Counted from the first letter of the stretch, positions 1 through 8,469 are shown. The stretch is 54,808 nt of DNA from Haloarchaeobius iranensis (GCF_900103505.1 NZ_FNIA01000021.1:1-54808), one strand, 5' to 3'. Notes: a model not told the origin generated them from the sequence alone. Made by a program: numbers and translations.

Positions 1-287
1 TCAAACGACTTGCAGAGCGCGGATGGGCCGGGGAACTCGCCGCGCTCGAGAACGAGCGCGGCTCGTACCCGCTCCATCTCCTCGGCCCAGTCGAGGACTT
101 CTTGGAGCGTTGCGTCCATGTGAAGCCGGAGAAAGTGCAGGACGGCGTGCTTCCAGCCGGCAACCCCGTTGCCGGCTGGATGGCTGATCTGCATTAGCGC
201 AGCATCAGTAAGTTTTCGTGCTATCGAGACAGCTTGTTTAACGAAGCGGAAGAGGACCTTTTGCACAACTGTACTCTCCCGCTTCAC
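1..287 (-). CDS. IS5-family transposase, N-terminal fragment (window edge)
   Basis: About 95 codons of a transposase N-terminus read leftward from a GTG at 287 (a TTG two codons upstream is possible). The protein begins VKRESTVVQKVLFRF and contains a GWKHAVLHFLRLH helix and a GEFPGPSALCKSF stretch, the arrangement of the N-terminal domain of haloarchaeal IS5/IS4-superfamily transposases before the DDE catalytic core. The core itself is outside the window. The same N-terminus restarts at 54681 on the other strand. Whether the full copy is intact cannot be seen. The assignment is by recognition of the family pattern, not by alignment. Confidence 0.8.
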   Translation of the reverse strand, partial: MKRESTVVQKVLFRFVKQAVSIARKLTDAALMQISHPAGNGVAGWKHAVLHFLRLHMDATLQEVLDWAEEMERVRAALVLERGEFPGPSALCKSF

Positions 288-341
288 TTCCAACGTTCTG
301 ACGGCTCGTCCCTACGCCGTCCGTGGATTCAATAGAGCCGT
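1..341 (-). mobile_element. Left-edge IS5-family insertion sequence, terminal part
   Basis: The end of an insertion sequence runs off the left edge. Its boundary with host DNA is at about 341, where the terminus reads CGGCTCTATTG outward. Positions 160-341 are the exact reverse complement of 54627-54808, so the same element sits at both window ends in opposite orientation. It contains the transposase start (see 1-287) and a near-perfect hairpin (GCCGGCAAC/GTTGCCGGC, around 155-175). The element cuts the enolase-like gene next to it. The far end and any target duplication lie outside the window. Confidence 0.88.
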
Positions 342-1216
342 CCACCCCAAAACATCTGGATGTCATGCTCTCGGCAGTAATCGACCGTGTCGAAGAGCGA
401 CTGGACCGAGCCGAATCGGGATGGCTTGATGTTGAGCCAGTCCGGTTCCCATGGAAGGTTTTCGACCGTCTCGACGCCTCGAATCGGGTAATCCCACGTC
501 ACGCGGGCTTCCTCACCTTCGAACAGCGGTCGCGTCTCCTCGTTCAGTTCCGGATCTTCGATGAGCGCCTCGGGGAACCCCTCGATGATTCGCTCGTAAA
601 GCGCTGGGTCGGCAGGCTGGTCCACTGTCGTCCCGTGGTATTGACCTTTGAGGTCGAGTGTTCGAACGGCATCAGTTGCCGAGAGCCGTTCGACAACCTC
701 GGTAGTCCAATCCGATGTCGGGTCCAGTTTGAACTCCAACTCCGGGTTGCGGTCGAGCCAGTCGAGCACGACGTCGCCGGTCGGCGGGTCCTCCAGACGC
801 GTACTCATGACGAATCGAACGGGGTCGTACGTACGGCCGAGACAATCGGCAAGGTTGGTGTTGGACTGTTTCAATGCGAGATCGAGCGCGGCGCTCTCGA
901 ACGCCCACTGTCGATAATTACGGAAGATAGACTGGTTCGGTTCAGTCCCGTGAAAGAGATCGATCTCAGATACCTGGGCCGAAAACTCGTCGAGGGTGTA
1001 GTCGCCCGTTACGGGAAAGTCCCCTGCGGAACCGTCGAGGGCCTCGTGTGCGTCGTTGTCGTACGTGACGTCCTCTCCACGCCCAGTTTCGCCATCGCCA
1101 TGCAACGAGACGATGGTCGTCGCTCGGCTGAAACCACTGGACGTGTCCCGCTCGCGTTGTTCGAGCTCGCAATCCTCCACTTCCAGTTCCAGTTCGGAAA
1201 CGTGACCGTACAGCAT
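329..1216 (-). pseudogene. Enolase-superfamily protein, 3' end removed by IS insertion
   Basis: Reads from ATG 1216 (GGGGG purine tract 5-10 nt upstream; an in-frame ATG at 1243 is an alternative). The protein resembles the haloarchaeal enolase-like / mandelate-racemase-type family. It has an N-terminal capping region with GRGEDVTY, then barrel segments with FKLDPTSDW, TLDLKGQYHG, ALIEDPELN and WDYPIRGVETVE, whose acidic residues are those expected to bind Mg2+. The frame reaches QMFWGG and then enters the insertion sequence at about 341, ending after three IS-derived codons. The last part of the barrel, which carries the general base and C-terminal cap in this superfamily, is missing, so the product is probably inactive. 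The original substrate is unknown. Confidence 0.75.
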
Positions 1217-1520
1217 CGTGAACCCCCTTTGTCCCGCCGCCATTAATAAGTGAGAGAGACAATCGTAGAACCTGGTAACACTCCTGTCATCTGCTCCGCG
1301 TTTCAGGCTCGTAGAGGAGTGACCTTCTGAGTCAATAACTGTCCAGTCAGTCAACCCACTGCCCGCGTCGATCCCGTCCGGGGACTCGGAGCGCTGGCCG
1401 CTACTGTGGCACCCACGATGAGATGACGGGTTGGGAATTGGCATCGTTGTCACCTGGTGTTGTTCCTGTCCGCAGGCACTTACTCCGGTTCGCGAACGAA
1501 TTTGGATCGCTTCCCATGGG
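1217..1520. other. Intergenic stretch without a recognisable gene
   Basis: Between the truncated enolase-like gene and the hydrolase remnant I see no frame with haloarchaeal codon character and no recognisable motif. It probably holds the promoter of the enolase-like gene: the minus strand carries an AT-rich ACTTATTAAT just before the ATG at 1243. Confidence 0.4.
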
Positions 1521-1781
1521 AACGTTGCTGCTACTCCGAGCGATCAGTTGCTCGCGCCCCAGAACTGTGCGATCACACTCATCGACCACCAGCCCGAGAT
1601 GGCACTCGGCGTCAACACCATCGGAACCGGGGAACTCCGGAACAACGTCGCTGGGTTGGCAAAGCCCAGCGACGTGTACGACATCCCAGCCGTACTCACG
1701 AGCATCGGCAGGGAGTACAATGGCCCCCTCTTCGAGGAGATCACACTGTCTATGAATACCATCCTGTCCCGGCTGAGCTAA
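1521..1781 (+). pseudogene. Remnant of a YcaC-like isochorismatase-family hydrolase
   Basis: A frame without a clear start encodes about 80 residues resembling the N-terminal part of cysteine hydrolases of the isochorismatase superfamily: CAITLIDHQPEMALGV (the catalytic Asp motif), ELRNNVAGLAK, VPAVLTSIG-type strand and YNGPLFEEI. After that the match is lost and a stop follows about 12 codons later, at 1779-1781. The Lys- and Cys-containing parts of the triad are absent (families of this type are about 200 residues). This is a 5' fragment left after deletion. It sits among other truncated genes near the insertion sequence, which fits local rearrangement. Confidence 0.6.
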
Positions 1782-1887
1782 CTGGAGTAGTTTTTGTATC
1801 AATCCCCGCTGCTGTTGACTTGCTCAACCCTCGGAACTGGGAAAACCCCCAGGCCCTGGTCGGAGGATTGAATAGCGACTCCGGGAA

Positions 1888-2661
1888 ATGGGCACCAACA
1901 TGCCACTCGACTGGTCGGCGGTCTCCCACGTGACGAAGGTCGACCCGGCCGAGGACCTCCCGGCCGACCTCGGGATTCTCGGCGGAACAGACCTGGTCAT
2001 CGTCGGCGGTTCCGACGGCGTCACACAGGAGAATTCGCTGGACGTGATCCGGCGTATCAAGTCCCGGTTCCCCGACCTCCCGGTGTTCCAGGAGCCGTAC
2101 AGCTCCAGTCACGTCTCGACGGAAACCGTCGAGGCCGCGGACTACCTCTCCGTGCCGGCCGTGTACAACGGCGACCAGCAGAACTTCGTCTCGAAGCATC
2201 TCGAGTTCTTCACCGAGATCGGGAACAAGCCGGAGGAGATCGTCGGGTCGAGCCTGCCGGTCGTGGGCGGACTGATCGCCTCACGTGGCCGGGACGCCAT
2301 CGCGGAGCTCTCGGAGAAGGTTGTCGGCGAAGGCTACGTTATCCAGAACCTCGGCTCGAAGGCGGCAGGCGTGTCGGGCGTCGAGAGGGAGTTCACCACC
2401 GAGGAGGTCGCTGGCGCGGCCCTGGCGACGGAGTCGTTCTACGGCTTCCCCATCTTCTACGTCGAGTACTCCGGCACCTACGGCGGTCCAGCCGATGTCG
2501 AGGCCGCGGCGCAGTACCTCGACGACACGGTGCTCCTCTACGGTGGGGGCATCGAGCGCAACGAGCAGACCCACGAGATCCTCGACGCCGGTGCCGACGC
2601 GGTCGTCGTCGGTGACTGTTTCCACGACGAGCCCGAACAGTTCCGGGAGACTCTCCCCTAG
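1888..2661 (+). CDS. Geranylgeranylglyceryl/heptaprenylglyceryl phosphate synthase family protein
   Basis: A 257-residue TIM-barrel prenyltransferase of the PcrB/GGGP synthase family. Motifs are HVTKVDPAEDLP near the N-terminus, TDLVIVGGSDGVT, VFQEPYSS, YGFPIFYVEYSGTYG and VLLYGGGI, ending in DAGADAVVVGDCF, a phosphate-binding loop pattern. The family joins geranylgeranyl diphosphate to sn-glycerol-1-phosphate, the first ether bond of archaeal lipids. Haloarchaea often carry more than one member, so this may be a paralogue rather than the housekeeping enzyme. ATG 1888 is followed by a second in-frame ATG at 1900, so the start is not fixed. The gene abuts the convergent DUF2071 gene with no gap. 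Confidence 0.8.
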   Translation: MGTNMPLDWSAVSHVTKVDPAEDLPADLGILGGTDLVIVGGSDGVTQENSLDVIRRIKSRFPDLPVFQEPYSSSHVSTETVEAADYLSVPAVYNGDQQNFVSKHLEFFTEIGNKPEEIVGSSLPVVGGLIASRGRDAIAELSEKVVGEGYVIQNLGSKAAGVSGVEREFTTEEVAGAALATESFYGFPIFYVEYSGTYGGPADVEAAAQYLDDTVLLYGGGIERNEQTHEILDAGADAVVVGDCFHDEPEQFRETLP

Positions 2662-3351
2662 TCAGTCCCAGCGTTTGGACCGCGATGCGGTTACGTCGAC
2701 GCCGGGGCTGTAGTATCGGACCGGCTCGGTGTCCGGCGTGTCGAAACCGTCCGCGGCGAACAGCGTGTTCGTCCGCTCGTCGACGCTCGCCGGATAGAGC
2801 GTCCACGGCTCGTGGTCGACGTTCGAGTACCGCACGGTCCCGTCGGGAGCTTCGGTGTAGAACCGGTACCGCTCGAGGAGGAACCGTGCGAGGGGGTCCT
2901 CGCGGGCTTCGAACGCTTCACCGCTGGGCCAGTACGTCGCCTCGTACTGGGCCGGCCGGGCGCCGGGGTGGAGCCGCCGGCTCAGGAACCGGACCTTGCC
3001 GTCGACCCCTTCCAGCGAGATACGGGCGTAGTAGTAGGGGAGGTGCTGGAACAGTCGTGCACCTGTCACGCCGAGGATCCCCTGCGCGTCGAGACTGAAG
3101 AAGTAGACCCCGGGTTCGTCGTCGCAGGTGACGTAGGTGCGGAGGTTCAGCTCGGGGAGCGGCATGCCCCGCCCTTCTGGGACACCAATCGGACGGACGT
3201 CGACGTTCGTGAAGGGCACGACGGAGAGCCAGGCGTCCCCGTCGAACGTGTCCACGTCGAGTGCATCTGGCAGGTGCGCGTCGACGGTATCGGGCTCGAC
3301 CGGGTAGTTGTCGAAGAGGAGGTGCCGCCAGCCCATCGCCAGTGGTAGCAT
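2662..3351 (-). CDS. DUF2071 (YqjF-like) protein
   Basis: A 229-residue protein of the DUF2071/YqjF family. It begins MLPLAMGWRHLLF, followed by DTVDAHLPDALDVDTFDG, LSVVPFTNVDVRP and LNLRTYVTCDDEPGVYFFSLD, all recognisable family signatures. The family is soluble, about 230-250 residues, and of unknown biochemical role. ATG 3351 is chosen because homology begins there; the open frame upstream is low-complexity and unlike a protein. It is transcribed toward the GGGP-synthase gene and stops one base after that gene's stop. Confidence 0.8.
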   Translation of the reverse strand: MLPLAMGWRHLLFDNYPVEPDTVDAHLPDALDVDTFDGDAWLSVVPFTNVDVRPIGVPEGRGMPLPELNLRTYVTCDDEPGVYFFSLDAQGILGVTGARLFQHLPYYYARISLEGVDGKVRFLSRRLHPGARPAQYEATYWPSGEAFEAREDPLARFLLERYRFYTEAPDGTVRYSNVDHEPWTLYPASVDERTNTLFAADGFDTPDTEPVRYYSPGVDVTASRSKRWD

Positions 3352-3454
3352 ACCCGAACCTGGGGGCCCGGCGTGCAAAACTCCTCGGCCACGGCGTCGG
3401 CCTGGCGTCCGTCCGTGAGATACTTTTATTGGCCGACCCTCCCGAGGTGAGGCC

Positions 3455-4360
3455 ATGACGACGGGAGCGACACCCCGGCGGCGCGCGGTTCTCGCCGGGG
3501 TGGCGGGCGCGACGGCCGGCCTGGCTGGCTGCAGCGGCGTCTTCGGCGGTGGGGCCGCGGTGTCGGTGCTCGCGGCCGGCAGTCTGAACGACGCACTGGA
3601 GAACGGCCTGCGAGAGCGGGTCGACCAGCGCGTCGCGGTCGAGGCCCACGGCTCTGCGCGGGTCGCCCGTCTCGTCGCCGACGGACAGAAGGACCCCGAC
3701 ATCGTCGCCGTCGCGGACCCCGCGCTGTTCGAGTCGACCCTCACGCCCGAGTGGTACGCCGAGTTCGCGACGAACTCCCTCGTCCTCGCATACGACGCCG
3801 AGAGCCCGGGCGGCCGTCGGGTCGCCGAAGCGGGCGTGGACGGCTGGTGGCGGCCGCTCCTCGACGAGGGGGTCGCCCTGGGACGGACGGACCCGGACCT
3901 GGACCCGCTCGGCTACCGGACGCTGTTCGCACTCGAACTCGCGACCGAACACTACGACACCGACACCAACCTCAGAGCGGCGGTTCCCGCTCCGGGACAG
4001 CTGTTCCCCGAGACGCAGCTCGTGAGCCAGTTCGAGACCGGCGCCATCGACGCCGCGTTCACCTACCGGAGCATGGCCGTCGACCGGGGCTACGACTTCG
4101 TCGACCTCCCGGCGGCCATCGACCTCGGCGACCCTGCACTCGCCGTCCGGTACGAGACCACGAGCTACGAGCTGCCCGGGGGAACAGTGGTGCAGGGCGC
4201 CCCGATAAGTTACGCGGCGACACTCCCTCGAGAGACGGCAGCGACGACCGCGGTGTTCGAGGCACTGACCGGTGACGGCTACCTGACCGACTTCGGGTTC
4301 ACCGTCCCCGAGCCGTACCCCCGATACACGGGCCAGCCACCGGATGGCCTCGCGAGCTGA
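3455..4360 (+). CDS. Molybdate/tungstate ABC transporter, substrate-binding lipoprotein
   Basis: 301 residues. The N-terminus has a twin-arginine signal (RRRAVLAGVAG) ending in a lipobox (LAGC), so the protein should be Tat-exported and anchored on the outer face of the membrane. The mature part looks like the ModA/WtpA oxyanion-binding fold: VLAAGSLNDAL, HGSARVARLV, DIVAVADP, TNSLVLAY, and FETGAIDAAFTYRSMA late in the protein. WtpA-type archaeal proteins bind molybdate and tungstate with acidic residues in this region; which anion is preferred cannot be read here. It overlaps the permease gene by 17 nt in a three-gene operon. Confidence 0.85.
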   Translation: MTTGATPRRRAVLAGVAGATAGLAGCSGVFGGGAAVSVLAAGSLNDALENGLRERVDQRVAVEAHGSARVARLVADGQKDPDIVAVADPALFESTLTPEWYAEFATNSLVLAYDAESPGGRRVAEAGVDGWWRPLLDEGVALGRTDPDLDPLGYRTLFALELATEHYDTDTNLRAAVPAPGQLFPETQLVSQFETGAIDAAFTYRSMAVDRGYDFVDLPAAIDLGDPALAVRYETTSYELPGGTVVQGAPISYAATLPRETAATTAVFEALTGDGYLTDFGFTVPEPYPRYTGQPPDGLAS

Positions 4361-5141
4361 GCCGCACCGGGGGCCGGACTGGCTCGCGGTCGCCACGGTC
4401 CTCGGGGCGCTGCTGCTCTGTTACTACCTGCTGCCCGTGCTCTCGCTCGTCGCGAGCCAGTCGCCGACGGCGGTGCTGGCTCGGCTCGACGACCCGGCCG
4501 TCGTCGGAGCGATGACCACCTCGGTCGTGGCGTCGACGGTGAGTACGCTGGTGGGGGTCGCGTTCGGGCTGCCACTCGCCTACTGGCTGGCCAGGACCGA
4601 CGGCAGGGTGAAGACGCTGGTGACCGCACTCGTGGTCCTGCCGCTCGTCCTGCCACCCATCGTCAGCGGCATGGTGCTGCTGACGGTCGTCGGTCCGGAC
4701 ACGCTGGTCGGAGAGCTCGCGTCGGCGAGCGGACTCCCGCTCACCCGGTCCATCGCGGGCGTGGTGCTCGCACAGACGTTCGTCGCATCGCCGTTCGTCG
4801 TGGTCACAGCCAAGGCCGCGTTCGAGGGGGTCGACGACCGGCTCGAAGCCGCCTCCCGGTCCCTCGGAAAGAGTCGGGCGACGACCGTCCGGCGGGTGAC
4901 GCTACCCCTCGCATGGCCCGGCATCCTGGCGGGCGTCACGCTCGCGTTCGCCCGTGCAATCGGCGAGTTCGGCGCGACCATCATGCTCGCGTACTACCCC
5001 CGGACGATGCCGGTCCAGATCTGGGTGGCGTTCAGCACGGAGGGCCTGTCCGAAGCGTTCCCCGTCGCTGTCGTCCTCCTCGGAGTGTCGGTCGTCAGCC
5101 TCGTCGTCCTGAACGCCCTCGGTACGAACCCACTCGACTGA
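4344..5141 (+). CDS. Molybdate/tungstate ABC transporter permease
   Basis: 265 residues with about six hydrophobic segments. Near the C-terminal third it has the EAA-type cytoplasmic loop (DRLEAASRSLGKSRATTVRRV then LPLAWPGILAGVTLAFARAIGEFGA), the binding-protein-dependent permease signature that contacts the ATPase. The order substrate-binding protein, permease, ATPase identifies it as the ModB/WtpB equivalent. The ATG lies inside the 3' end of the upstream gene, which suggests translational coupling. The stop is two bases from the ATPase start. Confidence 0.87.
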   Translation: MASRAEPHRGPDWLAVATVLGALLLCYYLLPVLSLVASQSPTAVLARLDDPAVVGAMTTSVVASTVSTLVGVAFGLPLAYWLARTDGRVKTLVTALVVLPLVLPPIVSGMVLLTVVGPDTLVGELASASGLPLTRSIAGVVLAQTFVASPFVVVTAKAAFEGVDDRLEAASRSLGKSRATTVRRVTLPLAWPGILAGVTLAFARAIGEFGATIMLAYYPRTMPVQIWVAFSTEGLSEAFPVAVVLLGVSVVSLVVLNALGTNPLD

Positions 5142-5143
5142 CA

Positions 5144-6217
5144 ATGCTCGAACTCGACGCACTGGAGACCCGCTACGACGACTTCACGTTCGGACCACTC
5201 GACCTGACGGTCGAGGACGAGGTGCTGGCGGTGCTCGGGCCGTCGGGCAGCGGGAAGACAACGCTCCTCTCGACCGTCGCAGGCATCGTCTCCAGTGCGG
5301 GCGGCTCGGTCCGCCTCGACGGCCGAGAGCTCACGGGCAGGCCACCCGAAGCCCGTGGCACCGGCGTCGTGTTCCAGGACGGTGCGCTGTTTCCGCACAT
5401 GACGGCCCGCGAGAACCTCTCCTACGCCGCGACCGACGCGGGGCGGGTCGGGGAGCTGGCGAACCTGCTCGAGATCGACGACGTGCTGGGCCGTCGTCCG
5501 GGGGCGCTCTCCGGGGGCGAACGACAGCGGGTCGCGCTGGCCCGCACGCTCGCCGCCGACCCCGACGCACTCCTGCTCGACGAGCCGCTGTCGAGCCTGG
5601 ACGCCCCAATCAGGCGACGGCTCCGCTTGGAGCTCCACGACCTGTTCGGCTCGCTCGACATCCCGGTCGTCTGCGTCACCCACGACCAGCGGACGGCGAG
5701 TGCCCTGGGCGACCGTCTCGCGGTGCTCCGGGACGGGCAGCTCGAACAGGCGGGGCCGTGTTCGGCAGTGCTGGAGCGGCCGGCCACTCCGTTCGTCGCC
5801 CGTTTCACCGGGAGCGAGAACGTCCTTACGGCCCGTGTACTCGAGCGAACGGTCGAAGCGGTGCTACTGGGGCTGGCTCCGGGGCGACCCCTCGCTGCGC
5901 TCGACGGCACGAGGGTCACGGCCGACGTGGGGGAGACGGTCACCGTCAGTGTCCACCCGGCACGGTTCGAGTTCGGGCGAGAGACGACGGCGGAACTGCA
6001 CGGAGTGGCACCGCTTCAGGGGTGCGTCCAGCGGCTGGTGAACGAGGGGGACCAGTACCGTCTCGTGGTCGAGACACGGCCCGGTGGCGACAGCTCGACG
6101 GCAGGACTGGCGCTGGCTGTGACGGCGGCGCCGACGACGGTCTCCCGCCTCGGCCTGGCAGCCGGCGAGCAGGTCTCGCTGTCCGTGGACCCGGCAGACG
6201 TCAACGTCATCGGCTGA
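5144..6217 (+). CDS. Molybdate/tungstate ABC transporter ATP-binding protein
   Basis: 357 residues. The ABC domain occupies roughly residues 1-230, with Walker A GPSGSGKTT (32-40), Q-loop VVFQDGALFPHMTARENL, signature LSGGERQRVALA, Walker B ALLLDEPLSSLD and switch His in CVTHDQ. A C-terminal region of about 120 residues resembles the TOBE/Mop-like regulatory fold of molybdate and related importers. ATG 5144 is chosen because homology (LELDALETRYDDFTFGPLDL) starts there. Mo/W uptake would feed molybdopterin enzymes; none is encoded in the window. Confidence 0.87.
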   Translation: MLELDALETRYDDFTFGPLDLTVEDEVLAVLGPSGSGKTTLLSTVAGIVSSAGGSVRLDGRELTGRPPEARGTGVVFQDGALFPHMTARENLSYAATDAGRVGELANLLEIDDVLGRRPGALSGGERQRVALARTLAADPDALLLDEPLSSLDAPIRRRLRLELHDLFGSLDIPVVCVTHDQRTASALGDRLAVLRDGQLEQAGPCSAVLERPATPFVARFTGSENVLTARVLERTVEAVLLGLAPGRPLAALDGTRVTADVGETVTVSVHPARFEFGRETTAELHGVAPLQGCVQRLVNEGDQYRLVVETRPGGDSSTAGLALAVTAAPTTVSRLGLAAGEQVSLSVDPADVNVIG

Positions 6218-6454
6218 GGACGACACCGGGACGGCCCCCACAGTTCGGCACCGGGTTCGACGAACTCGCCGAGGTAGCGGCCTTCAGTATCGCCGCCCCG
6301 TTCGACAGTACAGTGCTGCCGATGCTGGTGGCTCGGGGACGGGCAAGGTCGTGGGGCCGTCGAGAAGGTCGTCACCCTCGAACCAGTCGTCCGCTCGGTG
6401 CCGTTGACCGGGCGGACACGCCGGAAGAGCGCCATCGAGAGGCAGGCGGGTAGC

Positions 6455-6853
6455 TCAGCTCTCGACCGTCTGTACGTCGCCGTCGGCGTACTTCTCGCTG
6501 AACTCGCCGATGAGGTTCCCCATCTTCGCGTACCAGTCGTTGAGCATCCGCTGCATCTCCTGGGCGATCTCCTCGGCGTCGCGCGGCCGGTACACGTGGT
6601 AGTAGCCGCCCTGGTCGTAGTTCACCTGCTCCTTCTGGAGGAACCCAGCCGAGAGGAGCCGCTGAACCGCCCGGTACGCGGTCGAGCGTTCACGGTCGAT
6701 CTCCTCGGCGATCTCGTCGACGGTGAGGGCCTCCTCCCCGTCGTTCAGCAGCCGGAAGATCTCCTTGTCGATTCCCTTCAGGTCGTGGAAGCACTCCAGC
6801 AGGCCCTCACAGCGCATGTCCGACCGGAGCATCTCGTTCATCGAGTCAGCCAT
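6455..6853 (-). CDS. Winged-helix (TrmB-like) regulator, candidate controller of the sulfur genes
   Basis: 132 residues. After a short N-terminal tail with two cysteines (C14 and C21, spaced by six residues) comes a winged helix: IDKEIFRLLNDGEEALTVDEIAEEIDRERSTAYRAVQRLLSAG, with GGYYHVYRP as the wing. A C-terminal helix (EEIAQEMQRMLNDWYAKMG) probably dimerises. The start at 6853 matches the beginning of the folded region. It stands directly before the YeeE/TusA/DsrE genes. An inverted repeat 32-54 nt upstream of its ATG recurs before other sulfur genes, so autoregulation and control of a sulfur regulon are likely. The paired cysteines could sense persulfide or redox state; that is inference. 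Confidence 0.75.
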   Translation of the reverse strand: MADSMNEMLRSDMRCEGLLECFHDLKGIDKEIFRLLNDGEEALTVDEIAEEIDRERSTAYRAVQRLLSAGFLQKEQVNYDQGGYYHVYRPRDAEEIAQEMQRMLNDWYAKMGNLIGEFSEKYADGDVQTVES

Positions 6854-6884
6854 TTCCGTAACGTACGCAGTGGCCACGGAAAAG

Positions 6885-6907
6885 TGTTTGCAAAATCCGC
6901 ACAATAC
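6885..6907. promoter_or_regulatory. Candidate sulfur-regulon operator before the regulator gene
   Basis: TGTTTG-N11-CAATAC, an imperfect inverted repeat with the TTG-N11-CAA core, 32-54 nt upstream of the minus-strand ATG at 6853. The same core and spacing occur at 8201, 15302, 18505 and 19972. The left half is the weakest of the set. Confidence 0.5.
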
Positions 6908-6932
6908 TGTTTGCGCGCCGGTTACGGCACTC

Positions 6933-7412
6933 TCAGTCCTGCGAACTGGGTCGTTCGGCACTCTGGCTGGCACTGTCGTCGGCGCGACTGGAGCGCCAGT
7001 AGCCCTGGGCGTACGCACCGAGGAACATTCCGGCGATGGCCCAGAGGATGGGGTAGTTGCCGACACCGAAGCTGGCGTAGGCAGCCCCGGGACAGATGCC
7101 GGAGAGCCCCCAGCCGACACCGAAGATGGAGCCACCGATGACGACGTTGCGGTCGAAGGACTTCACCCGGCGCTTGTACTCGTCGCCGGTGATCGGCGCA
7201 CGGTCGAGGAACGTCGTCGCCACGAAGAACGTGATGCCGGTGACGACCGCCGCGCCGCCCATCACGAACAGCAGCCCGAAGTCCTGGAACTGGAGGAAGT
7301 CAAGCACCACCTCAGGGCGTGCCATCCCGCTGATGGCGAGGCCGAGTCCGAACACCAGCCCGCCGAGGTAGATGGCGGGCAGGAACAGTGGGCTCCGCTC
7401 GGTCGTGCTCAT
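6933..7412 (-). CDS. YeeE/YedE-family sulfur transporter half, C-terminal-type
   Basis: 159 residues with about four membrane segments. It starts PLFLPAIYLGGLVFGLGLAI and carries GVGWGLSGICPGAAYASFG, the conserved Cys-Pro-Gly motif of the YeeE/YedE (thiosulfate-uptake) family. Full-length YeeE proteins are about 330-350 residues; here the fold is divided between this gene and 7409-7912. The ATG overlaps the upstream gene's stop by four bases, so the halves are probably made together and assemble. In YeeE the conserved cysteines pass thiosulfate along the channel. The substrate here is inferred from family and from the TusA/DsrE neighbours. Confidence 0.8.
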   Translation of the reverse strand: MSTTERSPLFLPAIYLGGLVFGLGLAISGMARPEVVLDFLQFQDFGLLFVMGGAAVVTGITFFVATTFLDRAPITGDEYKRRVKSFDRNVVIGGSIFGVGWGLSGICPGAAYASFGVGNYPILWAIAGMFLGAYAQGYWRSSRADDSASQSAERPSSQD

Positions 7413-7912
7413 GGCGACACCCCCAGTGCGGCGACGACCTGTGCCGTCCCGATGGCGAAGGCCATGAACGTCGCGACGTTCACGATCGAGGTGTTCGACA
7501 GGGAGCCCACGCCACAGACACCGTGTCCGGACGTACAGCCCTTCCCCAGTCGGGTACCGATACCGACGAGGAAGCCGCCGCCGAGAAGCCGCCACCACTG
7601 GACCTCGGTGGTCCAGATGCCGGGGTCGAGCACGAGTCCCCAGACTGCGGCTCCACTGACGATACCCGCGGTGAACGCGAACCGCCACCCGCGGGACTGG
7701 AGGTAGGTGAAGCGATTGAACCGGTCGATGTCTGAGACGTACGAGAGCGTGCTCTCGAGGAACGTACTCGCCCCTGCGATGACGCCGGTCGAGAGGTAGA
7801 TTATCGATGCTCCGAGGCCGACGAGTAGGCCGCCGATTGCGTACGGGAGTACCCCACGCGGGAAGAGGTCGGCCACCGCCAGCAACGGGGTGAGTTCGGC
7901 CGTCACCTGCAC
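7409..7912 (-). CDS. YeeE/YedE-family sulfur transporter half with GKGCTSGHG motif
   Basis: 167 residues from a GTG at 7912, with GGGGGTGTG purine-rich sequence upstream. It has about four membrane helices, including AIGGLLVGLGASIIYLSTG and FAFTAGIVSGAAVWGLV, and the motif GTRLGKGCTSGHGVCG, whose first cysteine is the hallmark of YeeE/YedE transporters. It is first in a two-gene unit with the CPG-containing half. The promoter region (7913-8224) is shared with divergent tusA and contains a CAATAC with a partial left half (GTAATT-N11-CAATAC, 8064-8086). Confidence 0.8.
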   Translation of the reverse strand: MQVTAELTPLLAVADLFPRGVLPYAIGGLLVGLGASIIYLSTGVIAGASTFLESTLSYVSDIDRFNRFTYLQSRGWRFAFTAGIVSGAAVWGLVLDPGIWTTEVQWWRLLGGGFLVGIGTRLGKGCTSGHGVCGVGSLSNTSIVNVATFMAFAIGTAQVVAALGVSP

Positions 7913-8200
7913 ACACCCCCACGTCGGCTACCGATGTCGATTCGCCGGTCGGTGCCGTCGGCGGTGCCGGGACCGTCGTCACGGGTGCCCGTGCGTCCGG
8001 TGTACCGTCCGTCTGTCATTGTCGGTTCCAACTATAGGGGTCGCACGGATAAGGGTTTGCATAGTAATTCTACTTCTAGGCAATACTAACGGAAGAGTAC
8101 GACATCTCAGACACCACTCGGGCAGTTTTAGTGGGTATTGAACGTTGCAGTAGTGTCGCACGACCGAATTGCTACCGACACGCTTTTTACTGGGCCTCCA

Positions 8201-8223
8201 GTATTGAGTGGTGAAGTCAATAC
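8201..8223. promoter_or_regulatory. Candidate sulfur-regulon operator at the tusA start
   Basis: GTATTG-N11-CAATAC with perfect 6-bp arms, ending one base before the tusA ATG (8225). A T-rich possible TATA element (CTTTTTAC) lies 15-20 nt upstream. A repressor here would cover the likely transcription start. This is the clearest member of the repeated set. Confidence 0.65.
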
Positions 8224-8224
8224 A

Positions 8225-8467
8225 ATGACTGAGTACGAGACAACCGAGACGCTCGACGTGAAGGGACAGAACTGCCCGATGCCGGTCGTCAAGACGAAAC
8301 AGAGCATCGACGGCCTCACCAGTGGGGAAGTGCTCGAGGTGCTCGCGACCGACTCCGGCAGCATGAGCGACATCGCCGGCTGGGCCGACTCGACACCGGG
8401 AGTCGAACTCGTCGACCAGGTCGAAGGCGACGGTCTCTACACCCACTACGTCCGCAAGACGGAGTAA
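8225..8467 (+). CDS. tusA: TusA-family sulfur carrier protein
   Basis: 80 residues. The sequence ETLDVKGQNCPMPVVKTKQSI contains the CPxP motif of TusA/SirA proteins, whose cysteine carries a persulfide sulfur. It continues with LEVLATDSGSMSDIAGWADS and VEGDGLYTHYVRKT, typical of the two-layer alpha/beta fold. It should take sulfur from a rhodanese or transporter and hand it to acceptors such as the DsrE-like protein two bases downstream. ATG 8225 is fixed by homology and by the operator just before it; the open frame extends upstream without protein-like sequence. Confidence 0.92.
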   Translation: MTEYETTETLDVKGQNCPMPVVKTKQSIDGLTSGEVLEVLATDSGSMSDIAGWADSTPGVELVDQVEGDGLYTHYVRKTE

Positions 8468-8469
8468 TC

